Part shown: positions 24,929 through 37,163 of the stretch, piece by piece
Numbering within the stretch: position 1 is the first letter of the stretch
Layout: each line of letters begins with the position of its first letter
Assembly: GCA_022702545.1 (NCBI GenBank)
Contig: JAHRBC010000001.1
Span: 4,836,001 to 4,900,000, forward strand
From: Phycomyces nitens
Lineage: Eukaryota > Mucoromycota > Mucoromycetes > Mucorales > Phycomycetaceae
DNA: 64,000 nt
Direction: 5' to 3'
Position numbers and translations under genes: made by a program
The notes under the pieces: generated by a model
The model's input: the letters and a program-made list of their open reading frames with translations, nothing else
Databases searched by the model: none
Told to the model about the DNA's origin: nothing

Positions 24929-25713
24929 CAGGATTTATTGTGTCTTGTTTATATTCAAAACATCATCTTCCAAGATGTTATACATAATAATTGTATTAAA
25001 GGCTAAACAAAATAGACTCTTTAAAAATCTTCAAATCTGATAGATATTTTCCAAAAATATATATATATAATAATAATCATGGCATGACATTGTAGAATAA
25101 AAACATATCATTAATAAAATCATAAATATATTTATATCTATTAAATTAATTATCGTAACATCTTGAAATCAATCCTTAAATTAAAATCCATGTTGTATAA
25201 TCTCATGTCAATTATATTCTTTATTGTTATTATTAGACTTTTGTGCTTGCCGACACATATGATTTAGAAACTAGCTGGTGTGTGTCACCGATAAATAAAC
25301 ATATTATGATTCTCTTGCATGTTTGAAAGAATATTCCACAAATTGATTTAATTCTAGTAGAATACTCTATACGATTGTATAATCCCGATGCTTACACCAA
25401 TTATCAATTATATATTATGAATTTGATATCATAGAAACTAGATTGAAAAAAAAATTAATCATTTAGAAAGTCAAAAAGCCATCAATATTTCTTATTCGCT
25501 TAATACTACATTATAAGACAAGCATCTAAGAGTACTAGCCTTGATCATGACTGATACTCTACATGAGTCTGTTTATGCTCTACAAATAGGTATGTTTGTC
25601 GAAATATGCAGTGGAGTCAAGTATGTTAAAGTGATGTGTATACACTTTCACAAATTATTCAATCATTTGCCAGTGAACCAAATGAGCAAAGTATTAAAGT
25701 GGCTTACAGTCGA

Positions 25714-26694
25714 GACACTTTTGAAATATATTATTGTAATAACGCCAAAATCCTCCAAGATCATTAATGAGAACTTTGCATGCATTACCAATTCTTGAAA
25801 TTAGTGTTTCTTCTAAAAGCTCTTCTCTCTTAAGCATGCTGTTGCACACGGACCAAAACTACTCGATAGGATTTAGGTCAGGTAGAAAGATAGATAATAC
25901 ACACATTGGTCGCAGCTTTCAATAAACTTTTGTATATCTGCATGTTTATGAATAGGTGCGGTATCCATAATAATATAGTGTCCTTTGAATTCAGGATAAT
26001 GATCCATTATATATATCGTACTTGCAACAGAATTGAGATAGTGGCCTGTAGTCATACTGCGCGTGCCTTTCTCTTTGGCTACTACACTTGAGCTACCGGA
26101 CGTCTTTCTCTTGGATGGTACTTGAATTTTTGGGTACGACAACTACGGCTCTTTCATCTTTCTTTGACCAAGCTACGAATCGCTTCATATATAAAGACAC
26201 AGTTGCTTAAATAGTCCATATCAGTGTTTCTCCAAGGTGTAACCCGTTGATGCCGATCCTCATATTTTTTGACTATTCATTTTAACATCACAGAAATGAG
26301 GTCTCTTGAGGCTGATATTGCACTTCTTGGCAACAAATCTAAAGAGCTCCATTTCGCTGATTTGGAAATCAGAAAACCGAGTGGTAAGACTTTTCATCAT
26401 CCCCTTTAACACTAGTAAAGGTTTTTTTATCAATTAAATTAACCAATGATTCATTGTCTTCATCTTTCAAAGTAGGCGGTCTACCTACAGGCCTACCTCT
26501 CCAATTCTCTCTCTCTTGGAAATCATCATCACCCAATTCATTGGATTTTTCTTCCAGCTTTGAGCTGTGATTTGTGGCACTGGCAGGTCTTTAACGGGTA
26601 CACGAATGCAGATTCCCTTTTCATTGATCAGATAGAAAAAGTAGTCTTTATTGGGCATGTGTGATTTGCGAGTTCTGACTACTTTCACTCTCAT
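25714..26694 (-). mobile_element. Degenerate IS630/Tc1-mariner-type transposase (Mucorales type)
   Basis: Reading the minus strand downward, recognisable pieces in changing frames follow transposase order. First comes an N-terminal segment ending in a GRP linker with TLKDEDNESLVNLID. Then SDFQISEMELFRFVAKKC, then NTDMDYLSNCVFIYEA (first catalytic Asp region), then GTRSMTTGHYLNSV, HYPEFKGHYIIMDTAPIH (second Asp) and PDLNPIE-stop-FWSV with KREELLEETL (DDE end). Frame shifts near 26100 and 25890 and the TAG inside PNPIE-x-FW show that it is dead. The motif order and spacing fit DD34E-like elements. Terminal repeats were not found, so borders are approximate. Confidence 0.8.
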
Positions 26695-27076
26695 CTACTT
26701 CAACCTTTGATTCATAGTTCGTGTTCTTGAGCTTAAAAGTTTAACCTTGCCTTGAATACCTTTAATATCTTCTTTGGATTCGAACAAGCTTATCAAATTA
26801 GTATTAAGATATTCAAGTTTATTGACGCTGCTAGAAAAATAGAATGTATACCGTAAAAGCGTCGACAAATAAACCGTTAATCTTGATGTTCCATGTATAA
26901 ATATCCTCTTGATCTTTGAATAAATAGTGAATGCCTGTGGTGTTAATCAATGCTTCTCTAATACCTTTTGATCTTTATGCCATAGCTTGGCTTTGTCAGC
27001 GAATGGTAAAGATATTGCAGCACTTGCTAAGTCAATTTTAAGTTCCTGGTAGGCATGAAAAAACGACCATCAACTT

Positions 27077-27301
27077 TTAATCTAATTGTTTTACTGTCAT
27101 CATAAAGTGAAGCCTTTTCTTTGTCGATTCTTCAGGCACTGATTCTCTAATTTTCATTATATTCATTTTATTAATGCTAAACAGTTTTGTAAATAGAGGG
27201 AGGCAAATCTGAGACTCGAAATCCTTCTCGGTAAGCTTGGTCACGTCCTTTGGGATCAGAACGAATTGTTTGTTGTCGAATTGTTCGAGGAAGAAGTCCA
27301 A
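27077..27301 (-). pseudogene. Degenerate coding fragment, unknown family
   Basis: A 74-codon minus-strand frame (FFLEQFDNKQFVLIPKDVTK...) has normal protein composition. The sequence on both sides (about 26900-27600, minus) continues to read protein-like in shifting frames. It looks like a decayed gene or element body next to the transposase relic. The family is not recognised. Confidence 0.3.
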
Positions 27302-30300
27302 TATTTTCAGCTAGTTAAATGTATATGAATCAACTTTAGGCTGGCTAGATAGCAAGTTGAAAGACTTTTGTGCCTTGAATAACTAGTCTTCAACATAAAT
27401 GATAGAGAGAAGTGTGTTCCAAGTATCCGCTTTCTTAAAGGACAGAGTTATACAAGACCAAAGGTCTAGACGCGAGCCGGACAAAAGTCAAGTGGTCACG
27501 CTTAAGCTTTTTTGCCAGAACAGTAAAAATATGCTGTGTAACATCCTGCACTTTATAGGTGTTTTCTAAGATTAATGTTGCTCTAACAATATGGGATACA
27601 GCCGCCTATGCAAACAAGAAGGCATATCACGAGTGACGAATGGAAGGTTAAAAAAACGACAGCAGATTATCTGGTAAATACTATCCTCTGGTACTGCAAG
27701 CTATTTTTTTTCAAATTATATTTTATATAACCCTTTCCCAACAAAAAAAAACCAGATAGAGAAAGGTGACTAGAGGCTTGCCTTTGGACTATATAATAGA
27801 AGAAAATGTATAAAACAATAACTATATTTTTTGCTGCTTCGTCAACTTTCTCATCTATTGGAATTGTATTTCAAAAGGGGCTTACATAAATTCGCTAATC
27901 TATGCCAAAATTTCCAAACAGAATAAATATAAACAATCTTGTAGTAAATGGTTACTGTTCAGAGAGTCTTCAAACATTTTATTTTCGGTAAAAGGTTCAG
28001 TACATCAATTTTGGCTATTTTCAAGCGATTTAAGCCAAAGAATAACGATAAGAATTTAGAAAGATAAAAAATGTAGCTCTCATAAAACAAGATTTATCTA
28101 CACTTTTCAAAATGACAATTGGATACCATTACAGTATCTTATTTGACATTATCACTACCAAAGGTGAGCCTTATAAAAACTAGCCAGATGTTTTTGAATA
28201 TAAAGTGTAGTACTAGCTCTATAAGACTAAGGTATCGAGGCATTTGCATGCTATCAATAAAGGTACACTAAAACTTGGATCTTGGTCTCCATTAACCCTA
28301 CCTTGAGATTGAATATTCTCATTTCGGTAAAAAATAATAATTGTAAATAAGAAAAGTAAATAAACGGTCGTGGCTAAATTTCTTTATAACATATCTTGGA
28401 AGCAGATTCTATATATATAAAAAGTAGCTCAAGAAGCACCTTTATAGTGTCTATAGTCTTTGAATTCTTTATTTCTACAAATTATTCTTGATCATTATAG
28501 TTTTTTTTAAAAAAAAACCTATTAAATAGCTCTCATAAATATGCCTTAAAAACCATAATTCTCTAGATATATGCATGATGTTTCTACTGATAGTTTACAA
28601 AATGTTAATACATTTTCACAGCCACAAAAAAGCTTTTTAAATTTTATTGCACAAAATGTCTAAAAATATAGGCGAATTAAAAATAACTTTTAAGCTTGCC
28701 AGTAAAAATTACATTCTGAGAGATAGTTGTATTTGATATAGCAATATTGGTAAACAAAAGAATGTTTATGCCAATATACGTCTCTTCGAAATCTATTCTT
28801 GTTCGTCTTTTTTTTTTTGCAATGTACACCCATTTTCCATAACACCCCTATAGCTTTGACAATCAAGGATATTGAAAAAGAATTCAGAAGCCGCGGCACT
28901 ATCATATGCCAAGAAATATCCAACTAAACCTAGCAATCTGGTTCATATCACCATTTCCAGCTTTACCCAGAACTGGGGAACTAACGAGACAAAAGATCAG
29001 AAGATTCAAAGGAACCTCTAAATAGATATAGTGCTTAGTTATACAAATACCCCATTTGCACACCACCCAAGATTATACAAGCTCTAAAGGATAATCAAGG
29101 CGCTACAGGAAAATAGTGAACAAACATTTGCTATCAAAAGCCACGGAAAGATGATTGACCCAAAACTTGGTTTATTCTTAAATACTTTAAGAAGTACAAC
29201 AAGACAATGTTGCAATATACGCATTATACATAAATTTCTCTTTGTTTGTCTCTATCTTTAATTTTTTTTCAGTCTATTTTCAAATTTTGCAAGTGTGAAT
29301 TATTTGTTAAAATACATAATATAGACTCTTTACATTTCAATAAGCCTTCAAAGAATTACAAGAAATCATTTAAACTAGAGATTCTGTCTATTACAAATAA
29401 GCTGTCATGTCGAGGGACCATATTTGATGAATTAAATTACAAGTGACTACAAAACTATAAAATGATAAATAAAAAGCCATGAATGAAAAAAAAAAGTTTA
29501 TTCTTGTTGTGGAAATGATTGTCCTGAGTCATCGGATATTTTATATAGAGCATCCTAGGGTTTAGCAGGATACTATTTTTATAATACATTTGAAGACCTT
29601 TAAAATAAATACTATTAAACTGTCATTGGTTTTTAAAGTTGTATGTGTTTATCAACGGCTTTGAAAACCGAAGAATAGCCGTGTATTATAGATGGTATTG
29701 TAGAATGCAATTTTCCCTACACCTTTAAACTTTGCAAGCTAGTATCATTTGCCTGATTACAAGAGAACCAAGGAACCAATAGCTTCAAGGTATTTGAATT
29801 AGCTTTTGGGCTTGTGCTGTTTCGCAAAACTATTGAGATTGGCAAAAAAAATCTCGTTCTAAATTTGATATTTCCCCAACAAATGATTGATGCTTAGATT
29901 TGTACTTATTAATGTACAACAATAATTATCCTGTTTAATCCTACAATTCTTTTCTTATATTATGACTCGTCCATTAATAAAAGAGTAGATATTTAAAGAA
30001 TAATAATAGAAAATGGTATTAATAAAGTACGTGTTCCAATCCATGAAAAATATTTCAGTGAATAAATAACACGTTTATCCAATATTTTCAAATCATGTTA
30101 ATAGTTACTCATTAATGCCTTGGAGTATCTAAGCCTATTTTACCTGTATTTGTCTAGTATCTGATTACATTACCTTCATAAGTTGATGTCATATTTGTTA
30201 ATAATAAAATTCGCGTTTCTCAAAATCAGATGTCGTGCGCTTAAAATTATGATAAACAGACTAAAGAATTACTATAGAAGGAAATATAGCTATAAACATC

Positions 30301-33096
30301 TTTTTCTTTTTCTGTAGGCTAAAAACAGATATGCCAATATAATAATAACAATAATAATGCTTCTTTGTAATGTATTTTTTATATATCTAGTCAAATAATA
30401 ATAATCACTGCGCCTAAACTTTTAAAGTCTCTACGATAAACTTTCTAAACTTAATAGGTAACATGTCGTTCTTTTTCAATAAATAAATATAGATATATAC
30501 AAATATGCACAGAGCCATCTAAATACTGTTTATTTTAAACAAGATTAATTGCATCATAAAAACGAGTAGAATATAAAAAGAGGAATGATACATCTAGTCA
30601 ACTAAGCTTGACCTCTAGAATATATTAAATATCTTTTTCACTATATTATACATTTTGTTTTTGGGCTTGTAACCACTTGATAAAATTAATAAATACATGT
30701 GTAAATGGTTCCTCAAGCAGGGTTCAAACAGGAGTTCCGAAAAGAGATGTAATGGTTGGCTCGAGTCAATATTCAGCAGACTATACCTTTATGAACCAGA
30801 GTTTATTTGTAGCTTAATTAAAGAGAAGCCTACAATAAGTCTCGCTACTTTAAATAGTACCCCGAAACGTACGTTTCTACCATTTTATAAATATAGAAGA
30901 ATGTAACTACTAAGCCGGGTAGTTTATATATAGAAAAGTTGATTACATTCAATACGATCACCAGAATTTATTGTCGATCAGCCCTTACCGTGTTTTCAAG
31001 GTGAAAGTTGTAAAAGTGTATCTGGTATAAGATAATCATATTAAAGACAGAAATAAACCAAAAAATAAATAAGGTTGACTAGAGAGCATGGAGCTTACAC
31101 TGATAAGAATATGTCACTTTTTTTATATAAAGCTACTACTACTTTTAAGCAATTTTTAAGCAATTTTATAATCATTATTAAATTGTAAAATACCAAAAAA
31201 ATTAATGAAGCACTATCTGTCACTATAAGCTCGACAATGCTTTTATTTCCCATTTTAATGGGCATCAATGCTCTTTGTATGTTTATGGTACATATACTCT
31301 TCAATAGCTTCAAAAAGTATCTGCGAATTCTCTGTTGCAAAGAATAATGCTTGAAATATTTTTAACTGGATTGCAAACCTAGGGAATACCAACTCAGAAT
31401 ACCTCGCGTATTCTGAATTTCTAGATGATCCTATTATTGTCATCGACTTGTACCAGACCAAAAAGTCGTGAATATTTGTCTAGTTTGGAGGCTTTTAAAG
31501 TAAAATATCAAGGGTAGTTTAAGGCTGATGACTATAATATAACCACTAGAGCCATGAAAAGAAAAAGTAAAGCCTTTATGAAATTTATTCAATTTTAAGC
31601 ACTCAATGTACCGAATTAGTGTAAAAAATAAGAATAAGAATTCGCTTTATTTTGTAATTCTAGATTCATACAAAAGCTAAAAGCCTATAAAGATCCACCC
31701 ACACAGTTTTCTGTAGTAGAACTAGTCGATAATATTATATATATATATATATAAAAAGTGCGCACAAGAAAAAAATAAAAAATAAAACCCGAGTAAAACA
31801 TTGTATAAACCACTCAGGACCCCGCATTTGAGGCCTTTCAAAATGAGTGGTTGATACGATATATTAAAGCAAGCATTTTTAATGTTTTTACTAAACTATG
31901 CAAGTACTCTAAAGAAAGGTCATTTGTGTGTTGTTATCATAGACCATATACATGAATAAAATAATAATACTATATGCTGTCAAGTGAGGATAACGTACGG
32001 TGGTAGAGGCCGACCAGGCCGAGAATATTATTATTACTGTTGGACAGCTGAAGAAGGCTGCATGTGTACTACTCTAAAACAATCAATAATTCTTACATGA
32101 TATTAGCGTAATTTTATTAGCAAATGAGAAAACATACATGCTAATCAGAGCAATTGTACTTATATATGACTGACATGCACTTAATAAACCTTTGATCTAA
32201 AAAAGAAAGAAAAAAAAGTGTAGATGCCCGGTAGTTTACCTATGAATATTTCCATTGATGAAGAATGCTATCCAGAAAGCCGGCTTAATCTGTGATACAA
32301 TTTCTCTCTTGTTCAACACAGCGGAGAGGACATAAACACAAACTATTTAGATGGGCTGTTTGATGATTTCTGATCAGTAAAGTACAGGTAGAATGGTGAG
32401 TACAATTATTAGAGAAATATGTACATTTTTCTGAACTCACATTATCCCAAAGGCAGCCATGGAACAAATAAAGGACCAAAAAAAAAGAAAAGAAATAGGA
32501 TTGGTTTCATTCGTTCAAATGTGGGTTACACATGTGGCTAATGTATACGTTTGAATTTATAATGATTACCATTGATGTCTATGGAGATCCAGTCAGATGT
32601 TGAATGACCCAAGAAAGCCAATTTTTAATTCTTATTAAAAGGTCTAGTCTCTCATATTTCAACAACCAACCATGCCTGGGTTGATACAATAACTCTTTTA
32701 ACCTTGAGATGCAAAGCCCTCTTATAGCTATAAAATCTGGCTACACAATCACCAGATAATATATACAGGGATAATTAACCTTGCTAGCCCTAAAAGTCTT
32801 TTTGCTCTTGTTGGCTTTCCTTGTTGGAATCCAATACAATTAAAAAAGGAACACTGAAGGACACAGATTAATTACCTGATTCCCAAGTAGTAAAAATGGA
32901 TTTAAATGGTCTTTGGTTGAGTTGGAATACACTAAATTAATTGCATATTTTTGGCTTACAAATAGTGGCGCCTTGATGCTCCCACAGCCAAATCCAAAAA
33001 AAAAAAAGCCTTGTTGGATCTTTAAAGATGTTACCTACTTGTAGTTATGAGGCTGGTGAAATAAATATATGTATATTGTAATATATTCAAAATATA

Positions 33097-34950
33097 CTAA
33101 AATAAACCCGAAACACCCTTGTGTCTATGAACGAGGCGCACTTTGTATGGGGTTGGTGCAAATGTGGCTGCACGATTGTCTTTTGGGGTGTAGTCATTGA
33201 GCAATTCTTCAGTCTCACGCTCAATCCGAAAACATGCCAGGATACCAGACAGTACGGTAAACAGAGTTCGTTCAGCCAAATGAATACCAACACAAGCTCT
33301 CCTACCAGCCGAGAAGCCAATATGAGGCCGCCCTTCAACCGATTGACTAGACTGGATCTTTTTTTGACGGTCCAAGACATGGCTCATATGACGGTCAGGA
33401 AGAAATCTTTTGGCCTCAGGATATCTGGTCTCTTCGAGGTGAATGGCATGGACGTTTATTACCACGGTTGTTCCTTCAGGAATGAAAGCACCATTATATA
33501 CGTCATCTTTACTGGTCGAGTGAGGTACGGAAATAGGCGCAGGGGAACGGATACGGAGTGTCTCGTGAATAATACACTGGATAAATGGCAATTTGTGTTC
33601 TATTGTTTGTTACTGTGAGCACATGTGGCAAACTCCTATATAGAGACTCACCATCTTCAGCGCTTGGAAGGCAGTCCAAACCGATATTCTTTTCAATCTC
33701 TTCGAATGCTCGGTCTTGGATATCAGGGTTATTTGCCAAGAGGGCCAGTGTCCATTCTATGGTAGAGGTAATTGTCTCTGATCCTATTACGAAATAATTT
33801 AGCAAGAAAACAGTCTGGCAAGTAAACTTACCTGCTCCCACAAACAGGGCAATAAAGTACATGCACTGGATATCTGTCAAGACGTTCATGGCAAGGATCT
33901 CCTTCATAAAACAATCCTTGACATTATCAGGATTCTCTTTGAGCTTCATTTTGAATTCTCTCAGTAGATCTCCATAAAAGTCAAGAATCTCTTGGCGGAC
34001 ATCCTGGAACTTCTTGATTTGGCTGGGCAAAATATACTTGAGGATAGGAAAGAACTCGACCAGCTGTTCACTGGGCCCAAGAAGCGTTGCAGAGCGCTCG
34101 GTAATTGAGAAAACCTCGTGGAGCTTGGGATCACCTGGCTCAAAAGAGCATAGATCCGCAAATGCAATAGTCAGAATATTAGTCATTGCAAAATGCTCAA
34201 TGTATTTTGTGAGTGAGATAGCCTTTGAGCCATCAATTGAGGAGGAGAGGTTCTTGAGCAAGACCTTGCGCCGGGTATTCAAGATTGGTTGGTAGAGATC
34301 AATCTTCTTCAATACCAGACCAGAATGAGCTAGGAGATGCCGAAGTTGGATTATAAAGTAAGCGAGCAAACTCTTTTTTTTTTAAGAAAAAAAAACTACT
34401 CACCAATACGTCTCAGATCTCGCCACTGTTTTCCATAAGGAAAGAATGCAAATCCACCACCCTTATCAACTATGAACAGAATTTTAGAATCGCACCAGTG
34501 TAAAAAGATGATCAAAAGTAATGGTACTAATCGGCCTAGAACGACTCTTTTACCTCCATTCATAAGGGTATTGACCATTATATCAGGCAGATCTCTGGAC
34601 GAATAGATGCTTCCTCTATCAACAATAAGATCCTTTACCGCAGCAGCAGAATTGAGAATAACCCATCTTTTTCTACCCAGATAGACAGTATAGACCGGAC
34701 CAACAACAAGACTCCATTGGCGAAACAATTCCGGGAGATACGAGGGCTTGATAAAGAACAGGAGATGTCCCAGAATTGGCAGACGATTAGGGGCACTTTG
34801 AGGCAAGTATCTAGTGCCCGAAGCCAGAGGTTTTGCAGGAGTTGCCAGATAGACAAAGGCACACAGAGCAGCAGCAGAGGCAACGGCACCAAAGAGCGAT
34901 AGCTTAGTAGCTGGCCAAGGGAAACCTGGATGTAGGTAAAGAGACTCCAT
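33097..34950 (-). CDS. Cytochrome P450 monooxygenase
   Basis: Five exons on the minus strand: 34950-34554, 34469-34404, 34329-33832, 33783-33652 and 33599-33097, giving 531 aa. Microsomal P450: an N-terminal membrane anchor (LFGAVASAAALCAFVYLA), the proline-rich SAPNRLPILGH hinge, a C-helix W-R-D-L-R-R, an I-helix with G-A-G-S-E-T, the K-helix E-T-L-R, and the haem loop FSAGRRACVG with the Cys ligand. Length is normal. All key motifs are intact, so it should be active. Substrate and CYP family cannot be told. It stands at the edge of the gene desert with no other secondary-metabolism gene nearby. An upstream in-frame ATG at 35058 would add 36 residues before the anchor, so I prefer 34950. Confidence 0.92.
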
Positions 34951-35574
34951 GATGTGATTTTGACCATGGGTGTATTTCAAAGGGGTTTTGTAGGAAAAAC
35001 GTCTTTTTGTTCGCTGTAAAAGGGATGTCTTCTTCTTGTGCTTGCATGTATCACACATCCTCTACCTCCCTGAATTTTGCCTCGCACAGAAACAAAGCAA
35101 TGACCACAGGAAATGCAGAGAAAATCGGTTTGTGTCTGTAAGTCTGGTTCCACTTACCATTCCCCCTTCTCCTTCATTCCTTTTCTAAATCCTCTCCCCC
35201 CCTTTTTTTGGTGTTGTTGCTGGTTCTCCCTCACCCTTACCCTCTCTTATTTTTGGATTATTATGGCTAAATACCTTAACAAAAAGTGTGTCATTTGGTA
35301 CGATTCTGGGCTCCAACTACACAGACAGTCTAAAAAAATTTCTGGCCCAAAAGCAACACCTTTTGCATCTGCAATTCTAATCTTAATTGGGCACCCAGAT
35401 ACTACAGCTAGAATAATAATAATAATCATAATAATAATAAAAAGGCTTTATTGTCATATTAATACTTTAATAAATCCTCAAGAGAGTTGACTCTGGGACT
35501 GCTAACTGTCACAGTGTTTACTGATATGAGTTTTCAAGAACACACTTGCAGACCATCAAATAAATCTTTATACT
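34951..35574. other. Divergent promoter region, P450 / methyltransferase
   Basis: The two genes start away from each other here. A long pyrimidine-rich tract (about 35157-35250) lies on the methyltransferase side, and an ATA/ATAATAATA run lies at 35412-35440. No gene is seen. Confidence 0.55.
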
Positions 35575-36543
35575 ATGGCGACCTCACCTGCACAATACAA
35601 GTTTCCTCAGATCTTCAAAAGGCTTTTTAACCAAAAGGACAACAAAGTCAAACACCTTATTGACCTTCGTGAGTCCAAAGCCTATCGCCAAGAAAAAGGC
35701 AACGTACTAGTCCAAGGCCTAAAGACGATTCGTGAGCTAAGGAATGATGGCTTCAGACTGGAATCCCTGATAGTGACAGCAAAGAAAGATCCCTATACAG
35801 AATCAGAAATCAAGTTTCCAGCCTTGCAAGCCTTGCAGAATCCAGATGCATTTAGAGCAAAAAATCTGTACCTTGTAGACGTTGACTTGACTCGACGTAT
35901 TCTTGGCACTGCTTCACGGCCAGGACGACACGAACTATTTGCAGAAGTCCAGATTCCAAAAATGTCATTACCAGACAAGAAAGATATCAATCGTCTTTTG
36001 GTGTTTGATCATGTGAATGATCCTGGAAATCTTGGAACACTGGTCCGAACAGCAAAGGGACTTGGGTGGTCTGCGGGCCTGACGACAACCGGGACATGCG
36101 ACATGTACAATGACAAGACTATCCGGGCCTCCAGAGCCTTGTCATTAAAATGGCCATTTGAGCTGGTTGGGATAAATGATTTGGTGAGCTTTCTGAAAAC
36201 ATACGAAATGACGCCCGTGGTTGCAGACATGATGCCTCCTCTGGACTCCAAGTATGCAGATGATCTATGGTCTCCAAGCGAAGGAAAGGTCAAAGATGGA
36301 CAAACCAGTGTGGGGTTAGGATCAGGCTTGTGGTTTTGGAATTTCCAGGGTAAGGCTCAAGAGGTGCCTAAGCGAGTGGCCCTGATTCTGAGTTCTGAAC
36401 ACAATGGAGCCCAGGGACTAGATGACGAGTTACGGGTTTCGATACCAATGGATAAAGGAGTAGAGTCACTCAATGTCGCAAGTGCGGGCAGCATGTTGAT
36501 GTATGAATTCAACCGATTGCTGGCTGTCACAAAAGGACAATAG
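35575..36543 (+). CDS. SpoU/TrmH-family RNA 2'-O-methyltransferase (MRM3-like)
   Basis: An intronless ORF of 322 aa. SpoU enzymes methylate the 2'-OH of ribose in rRNA or tRNA with SAM, using a knotted fold. All three SpoU motifs are present: motif 1 DPGNLGTLVRTA (about 151-162), motif 2 LILSSEHNGAQGL (about 270) and motif 3 VSIPMDKGVESLNVASAGSM (about 288-307). The N-terminal region (about 25-100: VKHLIDLRESKAYRQEKGNV) is the SpoU substrate-binding domain. The N-terminus has basic residues, and the closest general layout is mitochondrial rRNA methyltransferase 3 (RNMTL1), so mitochondrial rRNA is a likely substrate (inference). No CXXC or other added domains. Confidence 0.88.
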   Translation: MATSPAQYKFPQIFKRLFNQKDNKVKHLIDLRESKAYRQEKGNVLVQGLKTIRELRNDGFRLESLIVTAKKDPYTESEIKFPALQALQNPDAFRAKNLYLVDVDLTRRILGTASRPGRHELFAEVQIPKMSLPDKKDINRLLVFDHVNDPGNLGTLVRTAKGLGWSAGLTTTGTCDMYNDKTIRASRALSLKWPFELVGINDLVSFLKTYEMTPVVADMMPPLDSKYADDLWSPSEGKVKDGQTSVGLGSGLWFWNFQGKAQEVPKRVALILSSEHNGAQGLDDELRVSIPMDKGVESLNVASAGSMLMYEFNRLLAVTKGQ

Positions 36544-37163
36544 GTGTGTAACGGATTGGCGGCATGCCTGCTTTTTTTTCTTTTGGAGCTAAATATAGAA
36601 CACACACAGGACCAGAATATCTATAAATAAGTAGAATAAATTTATCGCGCGGCCTTCATCGCTCCTCCCTTTTTCTTCCTTTTCGATTTTGGTTTGCTGG
36701 CTCTATTTTATAATTAGTAACGCAAGACAAAATAAAAAGGTAAAATAATATAAATATAAATATATATTTATATTTTTATATATTTATTTATATTTATATA
36801 TATACATATATTTTTATATACATATACATATATTTATATATACACACATTTATGCTTGTATTTAATTACATTATAAATATAAAAATTATATATACAAATT
36901 TATATATTTCATCTATTTAATATTACATTATTATTATTATATTTATATTTATAAACTTATATACATACATTTACTTATTGTAAAAATGTACATGTACATG
37001 TATATATGTATATATGTACATACATTAACATCATTATATCACTACACTAAATACATCAGATATAACAACCAGCAATTTTTAATTGCCAAAAGACACCCAC
37101 CTCCTTTAATTGCCTATTTGTAAACCTCTTTATGTTTTTTCTTTTAGAATATCATAATACACA
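36544..37163. other. Intergenic, extremely AT-rich
   Basis: The stretch is almost pure A/T from about 36735 to 37030, with many overlapping self-complementary ATATATATTTATATAT segments. It lies upstream of the MADS gene. No gene is seen. Confidence 0.6.

Larger units (their letters stand above)
24929..33096. other. 8-kb gene desert, AT-rich, with transposon debris
   Basis: No intact gene is seen on either strand. It contains a transposase relic (25714-26694, minus), a degenerate ORF (27077-27301, minus) and many short AT-biased open frames that I consider noise. It separates the TLDc gene from the P450 gene. No LTRs or terminal inverted repeats were recognised by eye. Confidence 0.65.

Noticed and set aside
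33097..36543. P450 plus methyltransferase as a biosynthetic cluster
   Set aside because: The methyltransferase is an RNA-modifying SpoU enzyme, not a metabolite methylase, and no backbone enzyme is nearby.
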